A stretch of DNA of 13,332 nt from Methanosarcina sp. (GCA_013331265.1 DUGS01000136.1:2801-16132); one strand, 5' to 3'. Shown: positions 6,222-13,332, counted from the first letter of the stretch. The notes: generated from the sequence alone by a model not told the origin. Numbers and translations are program-made.

Positions 6222-7016
6222 TCAACCCCATCTCACGCCTTCAGACGGGAAGTCAAAAACTGCTCCTTTCAGCCAGCTTGCTGCACCTGCGGCATCGTGA
6301 GGAGATACATCTGCCCCTATCTGGGCTGCATACTCGGTCGTGATAGGGGCACCTCCTACCATTACCAGCAATTTGTCCCTGATGCCTTCATCTTCAAGCA
6401 GCTTGACAACCTTTGGCATTTCGGCCATGGTTGTGGTCATAAGTGTGCTCATGGAAACTGCTGTTGCCTTCTTCTCCTTTGCAGCTTCAATGAACCTGGA
6501 AGCAGGTACATCATTTCCAAGGTCCACGCAGTTAAAACCATTTGCACTGAGAAGGGTCTTTACAAGGCTTTTTCCAATGTCATGGACGTCACCTTCAACT
6601 GTACCGATGATGACCGTTGCAGCCTTTGAACCACTATTTTCGTCCTGTTTCATATAGGGGGCAAGAAGGTCCATTCCACCGTACATTGCAGTTGAAGCGA
6701 TAAGAAGCTGGGGTACAAAAGCCTCTCCTTTTTCGTATTTTTTACCTATAAGGCTCATACCTGCTGCAAGGCCCTCTATAAGGGTTTTGAAAGGGTCCAG
6801 GCCTATTTGAATTGCCACCTCTGTCCACCCCCGGGCCATTTCCTCCTCGCCGTCCATCACCAGGAGAGAAAGTTTTTCGAGGGTGATCGCTTCCACATCA
6901 GCACCGGTGGCCAGAAACTTTTGAGCCAGCTCTTTGACTGCATCATCATCCTCATCTTCTGCTGCCTCATCCAGTTCTTCGATCAGTTTCTGAACTTCTT
7001 CCGGTAGATCATCCAT
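6222..7016 (-). CDS. mtpC: MtpC, methyl-carrying corrinoid protein
   Basis: This 264-residue corrinoid protein of the MtaC/MtbC/MtsB family carries the methyl group on its cobalt between substrate and MtpA. It has a helical cap domain (about residues 45-125, with KYEKGEAFVPQLLIASTAMYGGMDLL) and a Rossmann-like B12 domain (about 130-252). The B12 site shows D143-x-H145-x-x-G148 (in EGDVHDIGKS, with H145 the expected lower cobalt ligand), S190-x-L192 and GG at 221-222. An acidic N-terminal stretch (residues 1-27, rich in D and E) and a C-terminal FDFPSEGVRWG tail make it longer than the usual 210-220-residue amine corrinoid proteins. The start is set by AGAGGT about 6 bases upstream of the ATG. 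It is the first gene of the mtpCAP unit, and in M. acetivorans that operon is strongly induced on methylmercaptopropionate. Confidence 0.88.
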   Translation of the reverse strand: MDDLPEEVQKLIEELDEAAEDEDDDAVKELAQKFLATGADVEAITLEKLSLLVMDGEEEMARGWTEVAIQIGLDPFKTLIEGLAAGMSLIGKKYEKGEAFVPQLLIASTAMYGGMDLLAPYMKQDENSGSKAATVIIGTVEGDVHDIGKSLVKTLLSANGFNCVDLGNDVPASRFIEAAKEKKATAVSMSTLMTTTMAEMPKVVKLLEDEGIRDKLLVMVGGAPITTEYAAQIGADVSPHDAAGAASWLKGAVFDFPSEGVRWG

Positions 7017-7768
7017 ATATATACCTCTGGTTTGATTTGCTCATCAATACTCCACACACTTCTTAATATTTCATATCGCATCTGAAGAGGTACAGGTAAA
7101 GGTCCGGATCTTTTCCTTTTTCTAACAGAAAGCAATTAAATATATATTTCAAAAATAGATATACTAACCGTCATCGGAAAAACTCACAACCTCAATAGAG
7201 AGAAGCTCATGGCAAAAAACAGCTACGGGTATTAAAAATATATATACATCAAATATAATAAACAACCTTTTAAAAAGCAAAGAGTCCTGAAAAATAAACG
7301 TATTAATCTTTGATGCATCTCCCTGTAAAACCGTCAGGCCTTTACAAATTAATACCCCTGTTTATAGAATCAACGCCGTTGATTTTTCAGTATGGCTTTG
7401 ATCCCCGACCCAGTATTAAATTCCAGACGGTTTATAGATGTAGATTTCAGATTTAACTGGTTAAACGACATTTCAAATAATTACAAAGTATATAAAGGTA
7501 TTGAGAAGGAAGGAAAAATCCAGGTCTCAATCTGCTGTTTTAAGTTTCTGCTCTCGATTTCAGAATTATTTGTTGCTCCTCTGGTATTAGGAAGTAAAGA
7601 ATTGCATTCAGTCATAAATTCCTTTTAAAGAACTCGCAGCAGGGAGGAAATCATGCCTGTGCTCTGCAAATCATTTACTCTCACCAGATTAACTTCTGGA
7701 AAACATAACTTATATTAAATGTTATACTTATTATATTGCAGAAACTAAGACTGTTACGAGGCCCATGC
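7017..7768. other. Divergent intergenic region between mtpC and the coiled-coil gene
   Basis: This 750-base AT-rich region contains the mtpC promoter on the minus strand and that of the coiled-coil gene on the plus strand. Several TATA-like runs occur, at about 7061-7075, 7137-7150, 7232-7250 and 7706-7738. AATCAAC and GTTGATT form a perfect 7-bp inverted repeat around GCC (7368-7384). One 78-codon plus-strand frame (7392-7628) has no ribosome binding site and no recognised family. As the likely target of MsrH, the part close to mtpC should hold its operator, but I cannot point to a specific site. Confidence 0.5.
7137..7150 (-). promoter_or_regulatory. Putative TATA box of the mtpCAP operon
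   Basis: On the minus strand the sequence is AAATATATATTTAA, a strong TATA-like element about 120 bases before the mtpC ATG. Transcription would begin near 7112-7118 with a leader of about 100 bases. A second candidate at about 7061-7075 would give a leader of only about 20-30 bases. No direct evidence chooses between them. Confidence 0.35.
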
Positions 7769-9238
7769 ATGGAAGACCCTGTTGTTGCAAAAATCAAAGA
7801 CCAGTTCGATAAAAAAGGAAATCCAGCAAAGATTCCACTTATGAACGGAAAACGGTTTTTCGAAGCCCGAGCCGAAAAAGACGGAATCTATGTTGATAAC
7901 CTGAAAAACCAGCCTTTTCTCCCATGGAAAACATTTTCCGAGACTGTTAATTTTCTGCAGAAAAATGGAGGGAAGGCAAAAAAAGGAAATGCAACAAGCT
8001 CCAGGCTGGGAGATCAAAACCTTGACCTGAACACCGTAGAAGGTTATATTGCAAGCGAAATCTACGGCTGCAAGACAGGAGACACCATATTTAAGAGGAT
8101 AACGCCATTATCAGCCATTCTCGCATGGGCTGATATCTGTGAAAACACAAGGGGACAACTCTGTCTTCTTTCAGAAAAAAAAGAGCTTCAAGCCTCTAAG
8201 CCAGAGAAAGACCTCCCTGAAACAGGCATTTCTAAAACAGATCTCTCTTTTAATTCAGCAGTAAAGGAAATAAAAGAAAAAGAAGAAGTAATTAATTCCC
8301 TTAATTTACAGCTCTCAAAGAAGGACTCCGAGTTAAAATTTGCAGGCAGGGAGAGTGAGATAGGAATTCTAAGAGAAGAAACTGAAGCAAAAACCGAAAA
8401 AGCAGATATAATCGGAAAATTTGAGCAGGAAATAGTTGAAAAGAAGGAAAAAATAAGAAACCTTGAAAATTGCCTTGCTGAAAGAGACGAAGCTGTAAAG
8501 GATCTGGGAGATCAGCTTATTCGAAGAGATGAAGCAATAAAAGGACTAGAAAACAGAATTAATCAAAATAACAGTGTTCTTGAAGAACTTAAAACCCAGC
8601 TGAATGAAAAAGAAGAAGCAATAAGCGTTTCTGGAAAAGGGATTCAGGAAAAGGACTCAAAAATTCAGGAATTACTGGAGAATCTTGCAGATAGAAATGC
8701 GGAGATAGAAAAACTCGAGTCCGTACTTGACAAAAAGGAAGAAGAGAGAAGCAATCTTGAGAAGGTACACGAAATAAAAACCGGAGAACTAAGAACTTTT
8801 CAGGAGAAACTTCTGAAAAAACAAAGGGATATTGAAAAACTTGAAGAAGGCATTTCAGTAAAGGACCGGGACCTTAAGATTCTTGCTGAAGAGGTTATTG
8901 CAAAGAGTAAAGAAATAAAGAGAATTGAAGAGAAGCTCAACGGAAAAGAGAGACGAATAAACACAGCTGAAGCCATGCTTGCCGCAAGCGAAGAAAAAGT
9001 CAGAAAGCTTGAAAAACAGCTCTCAGGATATATCGGGGAAGAAAAACTTGCAGAACAGCTCAGAGAGGATGAGGAGTTAATAAAACAACTCAAAAGAACT
9101 CTTGTAAGCAAAGAAGAAGAAGTTTCCAGGCTCAATGAAGAAAACAGGAAGTACAGGATGCAGCAAAAGCTTTCAGCGGAAGGATTAAGGCTGATAGAAG
9201 AGAAAAAAGCCTCAAGAAAATGGTGGAAGCGCCTTTAA
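7769..9238 (+). CDS. Coiled-coil protein with fourteen tandem 14-residue units, unknown function
   Basis: The product has 489 residues from an ATG preceded by GAGG at 7 bases; a TTG start 33 bases upstream is less likely. Residues about 20-130 form a compact domain with PLMNGKRFFEARAEKDGIYV, LPWKTFSETVNFLQKNGGKA and VEGYIASEIYGCKTGDTIFKR. It vaguely resembles domains seen next to nuclease modules in prokaryotic proteins, but I cannot name it. A linker (about 135-160) leads to a long charged coiled coil (about 165-470). Within this, residues 222-417 divide without gaps into fourteen 14-residue units of approximate form LxxKDEEIxxLExx. The protein ends in a basic, aromatic tail, KKASRKWWKRL, which might bind membrane or nucleic acid. 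No signal peptide or membrane helix. It is monocistronic, divergent from mtpC and convergent with the DUF1699 gene. A structural or scaffold role is inference. Confidence 0.85.
   Translation: MEDPVVAKIKDQFDKKGNPAKIPLMNGKRFFEARAEKDGIYVDNLKNQPFLPWKTFSETVNFLQKNGGKAKKGNATSSRLGDQNLDLNTVEGYIASEIYGCKTGDTIFKRITPLSAILAWADICENTRGQLCLLSEKKELQASKPEKDLPETGISKTDLSFNSAVKEIKEKEEVINSLNLQLSKKDSELKFAGRESEIGILREETEAKTEKADIIGKFEQEIVEKKEKIRNLENCLAERDEAVKDLGDQLIRRDEAIKGLENRINQNNSVLEELKTQLNEKEEAISVSGKGIQEKDSKIQELLENLADRNAEIEKLESVLDKKEEERSNLEKVHEIKTGELRTFQEKLLKKQRDIEKLEEGISVKDRDLKILAEEVIAKSKEIKRIEEKLNGKERRINTAEAMLAASEEKVRKLEKQLSGYIGEEKLAEQLREDEELIKQLKRTLVSKEEEVSRLNEENRKYRMQQKLSAEGLRLIEEKKASRKWWKRL
8432..9019 (+). repeat. 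14 x 42-base coding repeat (14-residue coiled-coil units)
   Basis: Translated, this stretch is fourteen consecutive 14-residue units, starting IVEKKEKIRNLENC, LAERDEAVKDLGDQ, LIRRDEAIKGLENR and ending LAASEEKVRKLEKQ. The first position is hydrophobic in thirteen of fourteen units and position 11 is usually L. The DNA copies have diverged well beyond simple satellite identity, so the periodicity is old and kept at protein level (two heptads per unit). Confidence 0.7.
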
Positions 9239-9252
9239 GCCGGAGAAAAAAC

Positions 9253-9263
9253 TGTTTATTTTT
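9253..9263 (+). terminator. T-rich 3' end between convergent genes
   Basis: The 33 bases between the coiled-coil gene stop and the stop of the convergent DUF1699 gene contain TGTTTATTTTT on the plus strand and A-rich complement sequence. Such T-rich tracts are enough for archaeal termination. There is no strong hairpin. Confidence 0.3.
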
Positions 9264-9271
9264 AAAATATG

Positions 9272-9727
9272 TTAAACTTTATTCATGCCTGGCTTTTCGG
9301 TGCCTGGTGAAAGGAACGAACTGTGAAGCAGATGGAGGATCATATCAGGGCTGATTTTCCTGAGATTCGTTATCTCATCGATTATCTCTTCTTCAGTCCT
9401 CCCCTGGACCTCCAGTTCCTTTATTTTTTCAAGTACATAGGAAGGAATTACAAAATAATTATGAAGGTCGTGCCAGTGCCCGCTGACATCCCCTTTTATA
9501 AGATTAATGCCTGAAGACGCAAGATACATCTTGATAAATTTTGAAAGCCCTTCATAGGAAGATGCCGGAAGTTGAAGTATTTCTATTGCAGGGCAGGTCT
9601 TGACAAGACTGAAAAGATCCTTATCCGAGGGCCGAAAAGCGAGATGCACCGCCCTCTCATCGTGTTCAAGATTAAGAATTTCATCCCTGTTTGTTACAAC
9701 TCTAATTCGTATACTACCTAGCCCCAT
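9272..9727 (-). CDS. DUF1699-family protein
   Basis: This 151-residue soluble protein resembles DUF1699, a family of short, strongly conserved archaeal proteins common in Methanosarcina. Recognisable parts are the N-terminal IRIRVVTNRDEILNL, HLAFRPSDKDLFSLVKTCP, the central GDVSGHWHDLHNYFVIP and a helical end with EEEIIDEITNLRKISPDMI. The function is unknown. I choose the ATG at 9727, because GGGAG lies 6-7 bases upstream and the family usually starts just before the IRVV segment. An ATG at 9754 would add nine residues (MPIWEWEHK) with weaker ribosome-site support. The gene is downstream of hypF on the same strand with a gap of 160 bases, so co-transcription is possible but unproven. It has no signal peptide or membrane helix. 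Confidence 0.75.
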   Translation of the reverse strand: MGLGSIRIRVVTNRDEILNLEHDERAVHLAFRPSDKDLFSLVKTCPAIEILQLPASSYEGLSKFIKMYLASSGINLIKGDVSGHWHDLHNYFVIPSYVLEKIKELEVQGRTEEEIIDEITNLRKISPDMILHLLHSSFLSPGTEKPGMNKV

Positions 9728-9887
9728 TTTATGCTCCCACTCCCATATAGGCATGGATCATTTATTTAATTTTGTATTTCTGTTTTTCGGATCAAATTTC
9801 AGTATGTTGGATGAGTAAGTTCCAGATAAGAACTACCAGAAGCGGTAAAAGTTGATTTTTGATCCCCGTAATTAAATACTTCCTGCA

Positions 9888-12191
9888 TTATTGAGTTCCT
9901 TCTGAACCTGCTCTAAGCCCGGCTGCTATGGCCTGCCCAAAGGAGATGCACCCATCTCCACAGGGGACCTGGCGGTGGCCCAGGAATTCAAAACCCGCTT
10001 CTGTAACAGTTTCTGCAATGCGCGAAGTGATGTGGTCATTATAAGCAACCCCTCCGCTCAGGCCTATCATTTCAAGTCCCTTTTTTGCAGCAAGAGACGC
10101 GGCAAGTTCTGAAATTCCCATTGCAAGGCTTTCTTCAACCGCAAAAGCAAGAGTTTCAGGAGAATACTTTCCGGAAAGTTCATATACTCCCAGAAGGAGC
10201 TCGGTGGTGTCAAGCACAGGAACTCCTGAGTCCCTGTCTTTCATAAAGACAATGGGAAGATCTATAACATGAGTACTTTTCTTTGCGGCAGATTCGAGTT
10301 TCATTGATGGCTCCCCATCATAGGTCCGAATACCGCAGATTCCAAGCAGTGCCGCCGCTGCGTCCAGTACTCTTCCTGTGCTGCTGCTCCGTACAACATT
10401 TACCCCTGTTTCAAGCTGTTTCATCACAGTTGAAAATTCCGTGGCTCCTTTCGGAAAAGTAAGGGGAAGTTTTTCCAGTTCTGCTCTCCCAAGCCTCTCG
10501 AAAAGGATACCCAGGACCATCCTTGAAGGGGTTTTCGATGCAAGGTCTCCCCCTGGCATTGGCTGAGGGAGTAAATTTCCAGCTCGCTCGAACCCGAAGT
10601 AAGAGGACTCAAAGAGCTCACCTCCCCAGGCTGTGCCGTCACTGCCGTATCCGACTCCGTCAAGAGCAATTCCGAGAATTCGGGAATCCAGCGGAAGGGA
10701 ATTGTCAGCCATAAGTGCCAGCATGTGGGCGTGGTGATGCTGAACCTGAAGTGTATTTTTCCCTCCCACCTTCAGCGCAAAACGGGTTGTATTAAATACC
10801 GGGTGCAGGTCACAGCCCCAGTTAAAGGGTTCGATTCCGGTAAGCTGGATAAGGTGCCTGACAACCTCGGAGTGATATCTGAAGGTTTCTACGTGACTGG
10901 TATTTCCTATATACTGAGAAATATAGGCAAGATTTCCTTTTGCCACAGTAACCGTGGAATTCATCTCAGCCCCTACCCCTATAGAAGCTTCGACCTCGAA
11001 AGGCAGCTCTACAGGTTCAGGCACAAAACCACGGGAACGCCGGATAAAGGCCGCCCGTCCATTCACAGCCCGGATAACCGTATCGTCGTTCCGGTTTGCA
11101 ATAACCCTGTTGTGCAGCAGGTAAAAATCGGCAATTCCTTTAAGTTTTTCAAGCGCTTCTTTGTTTTCAACAACCATGGGCCTTCCCGGCAAGTTTGCAG
11201 AGGTCATAACATAGACAGCATCAGGTACGCGGTCAAAAAGCAGATTCTGTGTGCCTGTATAGGGAAGCATGACCCCTATATTGTGCAGGCCAGAGGAAAC
11301 AGATTCCGCAAGGTTATATCCCTTTGACCTGATAAGTACGGCAATAGGGCGGCGATAGGATGTAAGGTACTCCCCACCTGCACCTTCAAGCTCTGCAAAG
11401 GATTCCACAACCCCTGCATTTTTTGCCATGACCGCAAAAGGTTGTTCTGGACGCCTTAACCGGCTTCTAAGCTTGTTTACGGGCTCTTCCTTTCGTGCAT
11501 TACAGGCAATATGAAAACCCCCAAACCCTTTAATAGCAAGAATTGAACCCTGCTCAAGGAGGTCTGAGGCTCTGGCAATTGCTTCATAGCCTTTTGACAG
11601 TACCTCTCCTTCAGGGTCCGAAAGCCAGATCTCTGGCCCGCACTTCGGGCAGCAGACAGGCTGCGCATGATATCTCCGATTAAGAGGGTCAGTATACTCT
11701 TTTTCGCACTCGGGACAAAGAGGAAAATCTACCATAGTGGTATTTTCCCGGTCATAAGGAAGGGTTCGGACTGTCGTATATCGAGGTCCGCAATTTGTGC
11801 ATACTGTAAAAGGATAATGGTAATACCTGGAAGAAGGATCAAAAATCTCAGACCTACACTGTTCACAAATAGCCGTATCAGGAGGAATTATGGAATTTTC
11901 AAAAACTCCGGATTCACTGGGCACGATAATAAATTTGGAATACCCGGAAAAAGGGAGATTTTTTGTTTTGATTTCCGTAATTTTAGCAAGAGGAGGTTTT
12001 TTTTCAGGAAGTTCTCTAAGAAAATTATCAAGGCTTTCCCGATCCCCCTCTATAAAAACTTCCACATAGTTCCCCAGATTTTTCACGTATCCAAAAAGCC
12101 CATTGGCTTTTGCAAGCTGATATATATAAGGGCGAAAACCTACACCCTGTACGGTACCGGTAATGTGGAGAAGCCTTGCTTCGTTTTGCAT
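9888..12191 (-). CDS. hypF: HypF, [NiFe]-hydrogenase maturation carbamoyltransferase
   Basis: This complete 767-residue HypF makes the CN ligand precursor of [NiFe] hydrogenases: carbamoyl phosphate and ATP give carbamoyl-AMP, and the carbamoyl group goes to the C-terminal cysteine of HypE. The domains run in the usual order. An acylphosphatase domain (about 5-92, with GTVQGVGFRPYIY) is followed by two zinc fingers (C109/C112 with C131/C134; C159/C162 with C181/C184). A YrdC-like domain comes next (about 205-390, with KGFGGFHIAC and RRPEQPFAVM). The Kae1-like carbamoyltransferase domain (about 400-760) has HHHAHMLALMAD, LDGVGYGSDGTAWGGE, SGGVAYN and CGDGCISFGQA. All key motifs look intact. 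The ATG at 12191 has no Shine-Dalgarno match, only AT-rich DNA upstream, so it may be leaderless. No other hyp gene is present in the window. Confidence 0.96.
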   Translation of the reverse strand: MQNEARLLHITGTVQGVGFRPYIYQLAKANGLFGYVKNLGNYVEVFIEGDRESLDNFLRELPEKKPPLAKITEIKTKNLPFSGYSKFIIVPSESGVFENSIIPPDTAICEQCRSEIFDPSSRYYHYPFTVCTNCGPRYTTVRTLPYDRENTTMVDFPLCPECEKEYTDPLNRRYHAQPVCCPKCGPEIWLSDPEGEVLSKGYEAIARASDLLEQGSILAIKGFGGFHIACNARKEEPVNKLRSRLRRPEQPFAVMAKNAGVVESFAELEGAGGEYLTSYRRPIAVLIRSKGYNLAESVSSGLHNIGVMLPYTGTQNLLFDRVPDAVYVMTSANLPGRPMVVENKEALEKLKGIADFYLLHNRVIANRNDDTVIRAVNGRAAFIRRSRGFVPEPVELPFEVEASIGVGAEMNSTVTVAKGNLAYISQYIGNTSHVETFRYHSEVVRHLIQLTGIEPFNWGCDLHPVFNTTRFALKVGGKNTLQVQHHHAHMLALMADNSLPLDSRILGIALDGVGYGSDGTAWGGELFESSYFGFERAGNLLPQPMPGGDLASKTPSRMVLGILFERLGRAELEKLPLTFPKGATEFSTVMKQLETGVNVVRSSSTGRVLDAAAALLGICGIRTYDGEPSMKLESAAKKSTHVIDLPIVFMKDRDSGVPVLDTTELLLGVYELSGKYSPETLAFAVEESLAMGISELAASLAAKKGLEMIGLSGGVAYNDHITSRIAETVTEAGFEFLGHRQVPCGDGCISFGQAIAAGLRAGSEGTQ

Positions 12192-12336
12192 ATAAAATAA
12201 AGATTACTTTTTGTCGTTAAAATAGCTTTCTAAATAATAAAAATGTCCACCAGTACTTATAGATAAAAATCTGAACTGAGAATTGAAAGCACAAAAGATG
12301 TAGATTTTAATCCATTAGTAAACAAAAGCAAAATCA

Positions 12337-12379
12337 GTGACTGGATTCAGGATAAGAATTATCCTGAAATTCAGGTCAC
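12337..12379. repeat. Long imperfect hairpin
   Basis: GTGACTGGATTCAGGATAA, a GAA loop and a nearly complementary right arm ending GGTCAC form a stem of about 20 pairs. The inner 10 pairs (TTCAGGATAA/TTATCCTGAA) are perfect and the outer 5 (GTGAC/GTCAC) are also paired, with a small bulge between. It is 145 bases upstream of hypF and 175 bases past the atpD stop. It may be an RNA structure or the remains of a mobile-element end. Confidence 0.5.
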
Positions 12380-12444
12380 ATATAGTCCGAAATTGTTCTT
12401 AGCATAATGATGAACCCCATGACCATCATTAAAAGGGAAATTCT

Positions 12445-12472
12445 CCAGGCCACCTGTAACAGGCGGGCCTGG
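12445..12472 (-). terminator. GC-rich hairpin, candidate terminator of the ATP synthase operon
   Basis: CCAGGCC (12445-12451) and GGCCTGG (12466-12472) form a perfect 7-bp stem, extended inward by CCTG/CAGG around TAA. It is the most stable hairpin near the end of the operon, about 80 bases after the atpD stop on the minus strand. It is followed in that direction by a T-containing tract (TTTCCCTTTTAA). It could equally stabilise the mRNA 3' end. Confidence 0.4.
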
Positions 12473-12553
12473 TTTTGGGGTTCACCTAACTTATGTACTA
12501 CTTTTTCAACCAAATTTGGTCGATCGTCGCACCCTACCATGTTAAGATCAAGC

Positions 12554-13183
12554 TTAGTCTCTCATTCTTGCCTTGACTCTCTTCAGCCTGAAGGTGTTTT
12601 CCCTTTCCATTTCTTCAAGCATGAAACGGATGTACTTCATGGTCGCAATGAGTTCGGGAATGACCTTGAATTCGAGAGCGTTAACACGTCTCTTGGTCTT
12701 CTCGATTTCATCAAGGAGCCTTTTCATTGTAGTCTCAAGCTCTGCTGCAGTGATGATCTTTTCTACAAGGTCCTCATAGGCCTCAGCAGTCTCATCGATA
12801 TACGAATTTGTCCCGATAATACCGTAGCCCCTCTCGTAGAGAGGCTTGCGGACACCTGTAGAGTTGATCTTTGGCACTACAACACCCATGATATTGTGCC
12901 CTGAAAGCTGGATTTCAGGAGATTCTTTTGCTGTAAAGGCGGTTGACCTGACTGCAACCATTCCATTCACAGCAGAGGCCAGGTTGATCTTTTCCGTACT
13001 TTTTGCGAAGGCAGCATCCAGCTCGGTTCTGACGTTCCTTGCTTCGTTAAGGATCTTGAAGAACTCAAGGATCAGACCATCTCTTTTCATCTTCAGGAGC
13101 TTGTGCCCACTTTCAGACAGCTTGATCTTTTTCTTGAGATTGATTAACTCCGAACGAGTTGGTTTTACGTCCTGCTGAGCCAT
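12554..13183 (-). CDS. atpD: A-type ATP synthase subunit D (central stalk)
   Basis: This 209-residue subunit D (AhaD/AtpD) of the archaeal A1Ao ATP synthase forms the rotating central-stalk coiled coil inside the A3B3 head. The N-terminal VKPTRSELINLKKKIKLSESGHKLLKMKRDGLI and the C-terminal EKTKRRVNALEFKVIPEL plus ENTFRLKRVKARM are the family's long antiparallel helices. The middle part (about 90-140) is the globular end. The start is the ATG at 13183 (MAQQDVKPTR), preceded by AAGTGATC, close to the GGTGATC ribosome-binding consensus. A GTG three codons earlier (13192) overlaps the atpB stop by 4 bases and is possible. It lies directly after atpB and is the last gene of the operon, followed by a gene-free region with hairpins. 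Confidence 0.95.
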   Translation of the reverse strand: MAQQDVKPTRSELINLKKKIKLSESGHKLLKMKRDGLILEFFKILNEARNVRTELDAAFAKSTEKINLASAVNGMVAVRSTAFTAKESPEIQLSGHNIMGVVVPKINSTGVRKPLYERGYGIIGTNSYIDETAEAYEDLVEKIITAAELETTMKRLLDEIEKTKRRVNALEFKVIPELIATMKYIRFMLEEMERENTFRLKRVKARMRD

Positions 13184-13188
13184 GGCGA

Positions 13189-13332
13189 TCACTTAGCCTT
13201 TCTGTGCGCCGGGTGATATTTCTGGATATATTTGTTGTCAATCCTACCCAACTGGTTCTCAGGAAGGTGAGTGAGAATCTGCCATCCGATCTCCAGAGTA
13301 TCCTCGATTGTCCTGTTTTCGTTTCTGCCCTG
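13189..13332 (-). CDS. atpB: A-type ATP synthase subunit B, C-terminal fragment
   Basis: The last 47 codons of a minus-strand gene enter from the right edge and end at TGA (13189-13191). The sequence NRTIEDTLEIGWQILTHLPE, then LGRIDNKYIQKYHPAHRKAK, is typical of the C-terminus of archaeal/vacuolar ATPase subunit B, the non-catalytic head subunit. Its stop lies only 5 bases before the atpD ATG, so the two are translationally close or coupled. The 5' part is outside the window. Confidence 0.9.
   Translation of the reverse strand, partial: QGRNENRTIEDTLEIGWQILTHLPENQLGRIDNKYIQKYHPAHRKAK

Larger units (their letters stand above)
12192..12553. other. Intergenic region with hairpins downstream of atpD
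   Basis: No intact gene. Four inverted repeats are packed here: 12337-12379, 12405-12431, 12445-12472 and the palindrome ACCAAATTTGGT at 12509-12520. On the plus strand a 46-codon frame without a start (12267-12404) reads like protein (it contains FNPLVNKSKISDWIQDKNYP), runs through the first hairpin and ends in TAA. It may be the 3' remnant of a lost gene. The hypF promoter must lie near 12192-12250, and the end of the ATP synthase transcript in 12430-12553. Confidence 0.45.

Noticed and set aside
7236..7250. Additional TATA-like runs as separate mtpC promoters
   Set aside because: The whole region is AT-rich, so TATA-like runs are expected by chance; only the best-placed ones were mentioned.
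7392..7628. 78-codon plus-strand ORF upstream of the coiled-coil gene
   Set aside because: Codon use is not absurd, but there is no ribosome binding site before the ATG and no recognisable domain; not strong enough to call a gene.
10725..11327. 200-codon plus-strand ORF inside hypF
   Set aside because: Lies antisense within a complete, motif-rich hypF; a shadow of that gene's composition.

Overview
The window reads as chromosome of a Methanosarcina species, most likely a marine type close to M. acetivorans. Three things point there: a corrinoid protein / CoM methyltransferase operon of the methylotrophic methanogen kind with a FilR1/Msr-type (DUF1724) regulator; the end of an archaeal A-type ATP synthase operon finishing with atpB-atpD; and archaeal-style AT-rich intergenic regions with TATA-like boxes and strong GGAGG-type ribosome binding sites. 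No rRNA, tRNA, CRISPR array or intact insertion sequence was found.

Layout. Positions 1-2024 are gene-poor: the 5' part of a minus-strand gene cut by the window edge, a minus-strand membrane-protein frame interrupted by TGA, a 34-residue ORF and a 68-residue two-helix membrane protein on the plus strand, with AT-rich DNA between. Positions 2025-7016 (all minus strand) hold the central system: corrinoid protein mtpC, methylcobamide:CoM methyltransferase mtpA, MFS transporter mtpP and, after about 690 bases without a convincing gene, the regulator msrH. This gene set and order match the mtpCAP-msrH locus known from genetics in M. acetivorans to be needed for growth on methylmercaptopropionate (MMPA). 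The expected scheme is that MtpP imports MMPA, its S-methyl group goes to the cobalt of MtpC, and MtpA passes it to coenzyme M to make methyl-CoM, with MsrH activating the operon. There is no separate substrate:corrinoid methyltransferase gene in the cluster.

Positions 7017-7768 are a divergent promoter region. Position 7769-9238 (plus) encodes a 489-residue protein of unknown function, whose coiled coil contains fourteen consecutive gap-free 14-residue units. Convergent to it is a DUF1699-family gene (minus, 9272-9727), preceded by hypF (minus, 9888-12191), a hydrogenase maturation carbamoyltransferase. Positions 12192-12553 contain several hairpins and a short gene-like remnant. The right edge holds atpD and the last 47 codons of atpB, the promoter-distal end of the A1Ao ATP synthase operon.

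The system most worth attention is mtpCAP-msrH, which is not new if the recognition is right. The less explained items are the 14-residue repeat protein, the TGA-interrupted membrane frame at the left, and the hairpins downstream of atpD and between mtpP and msrH.
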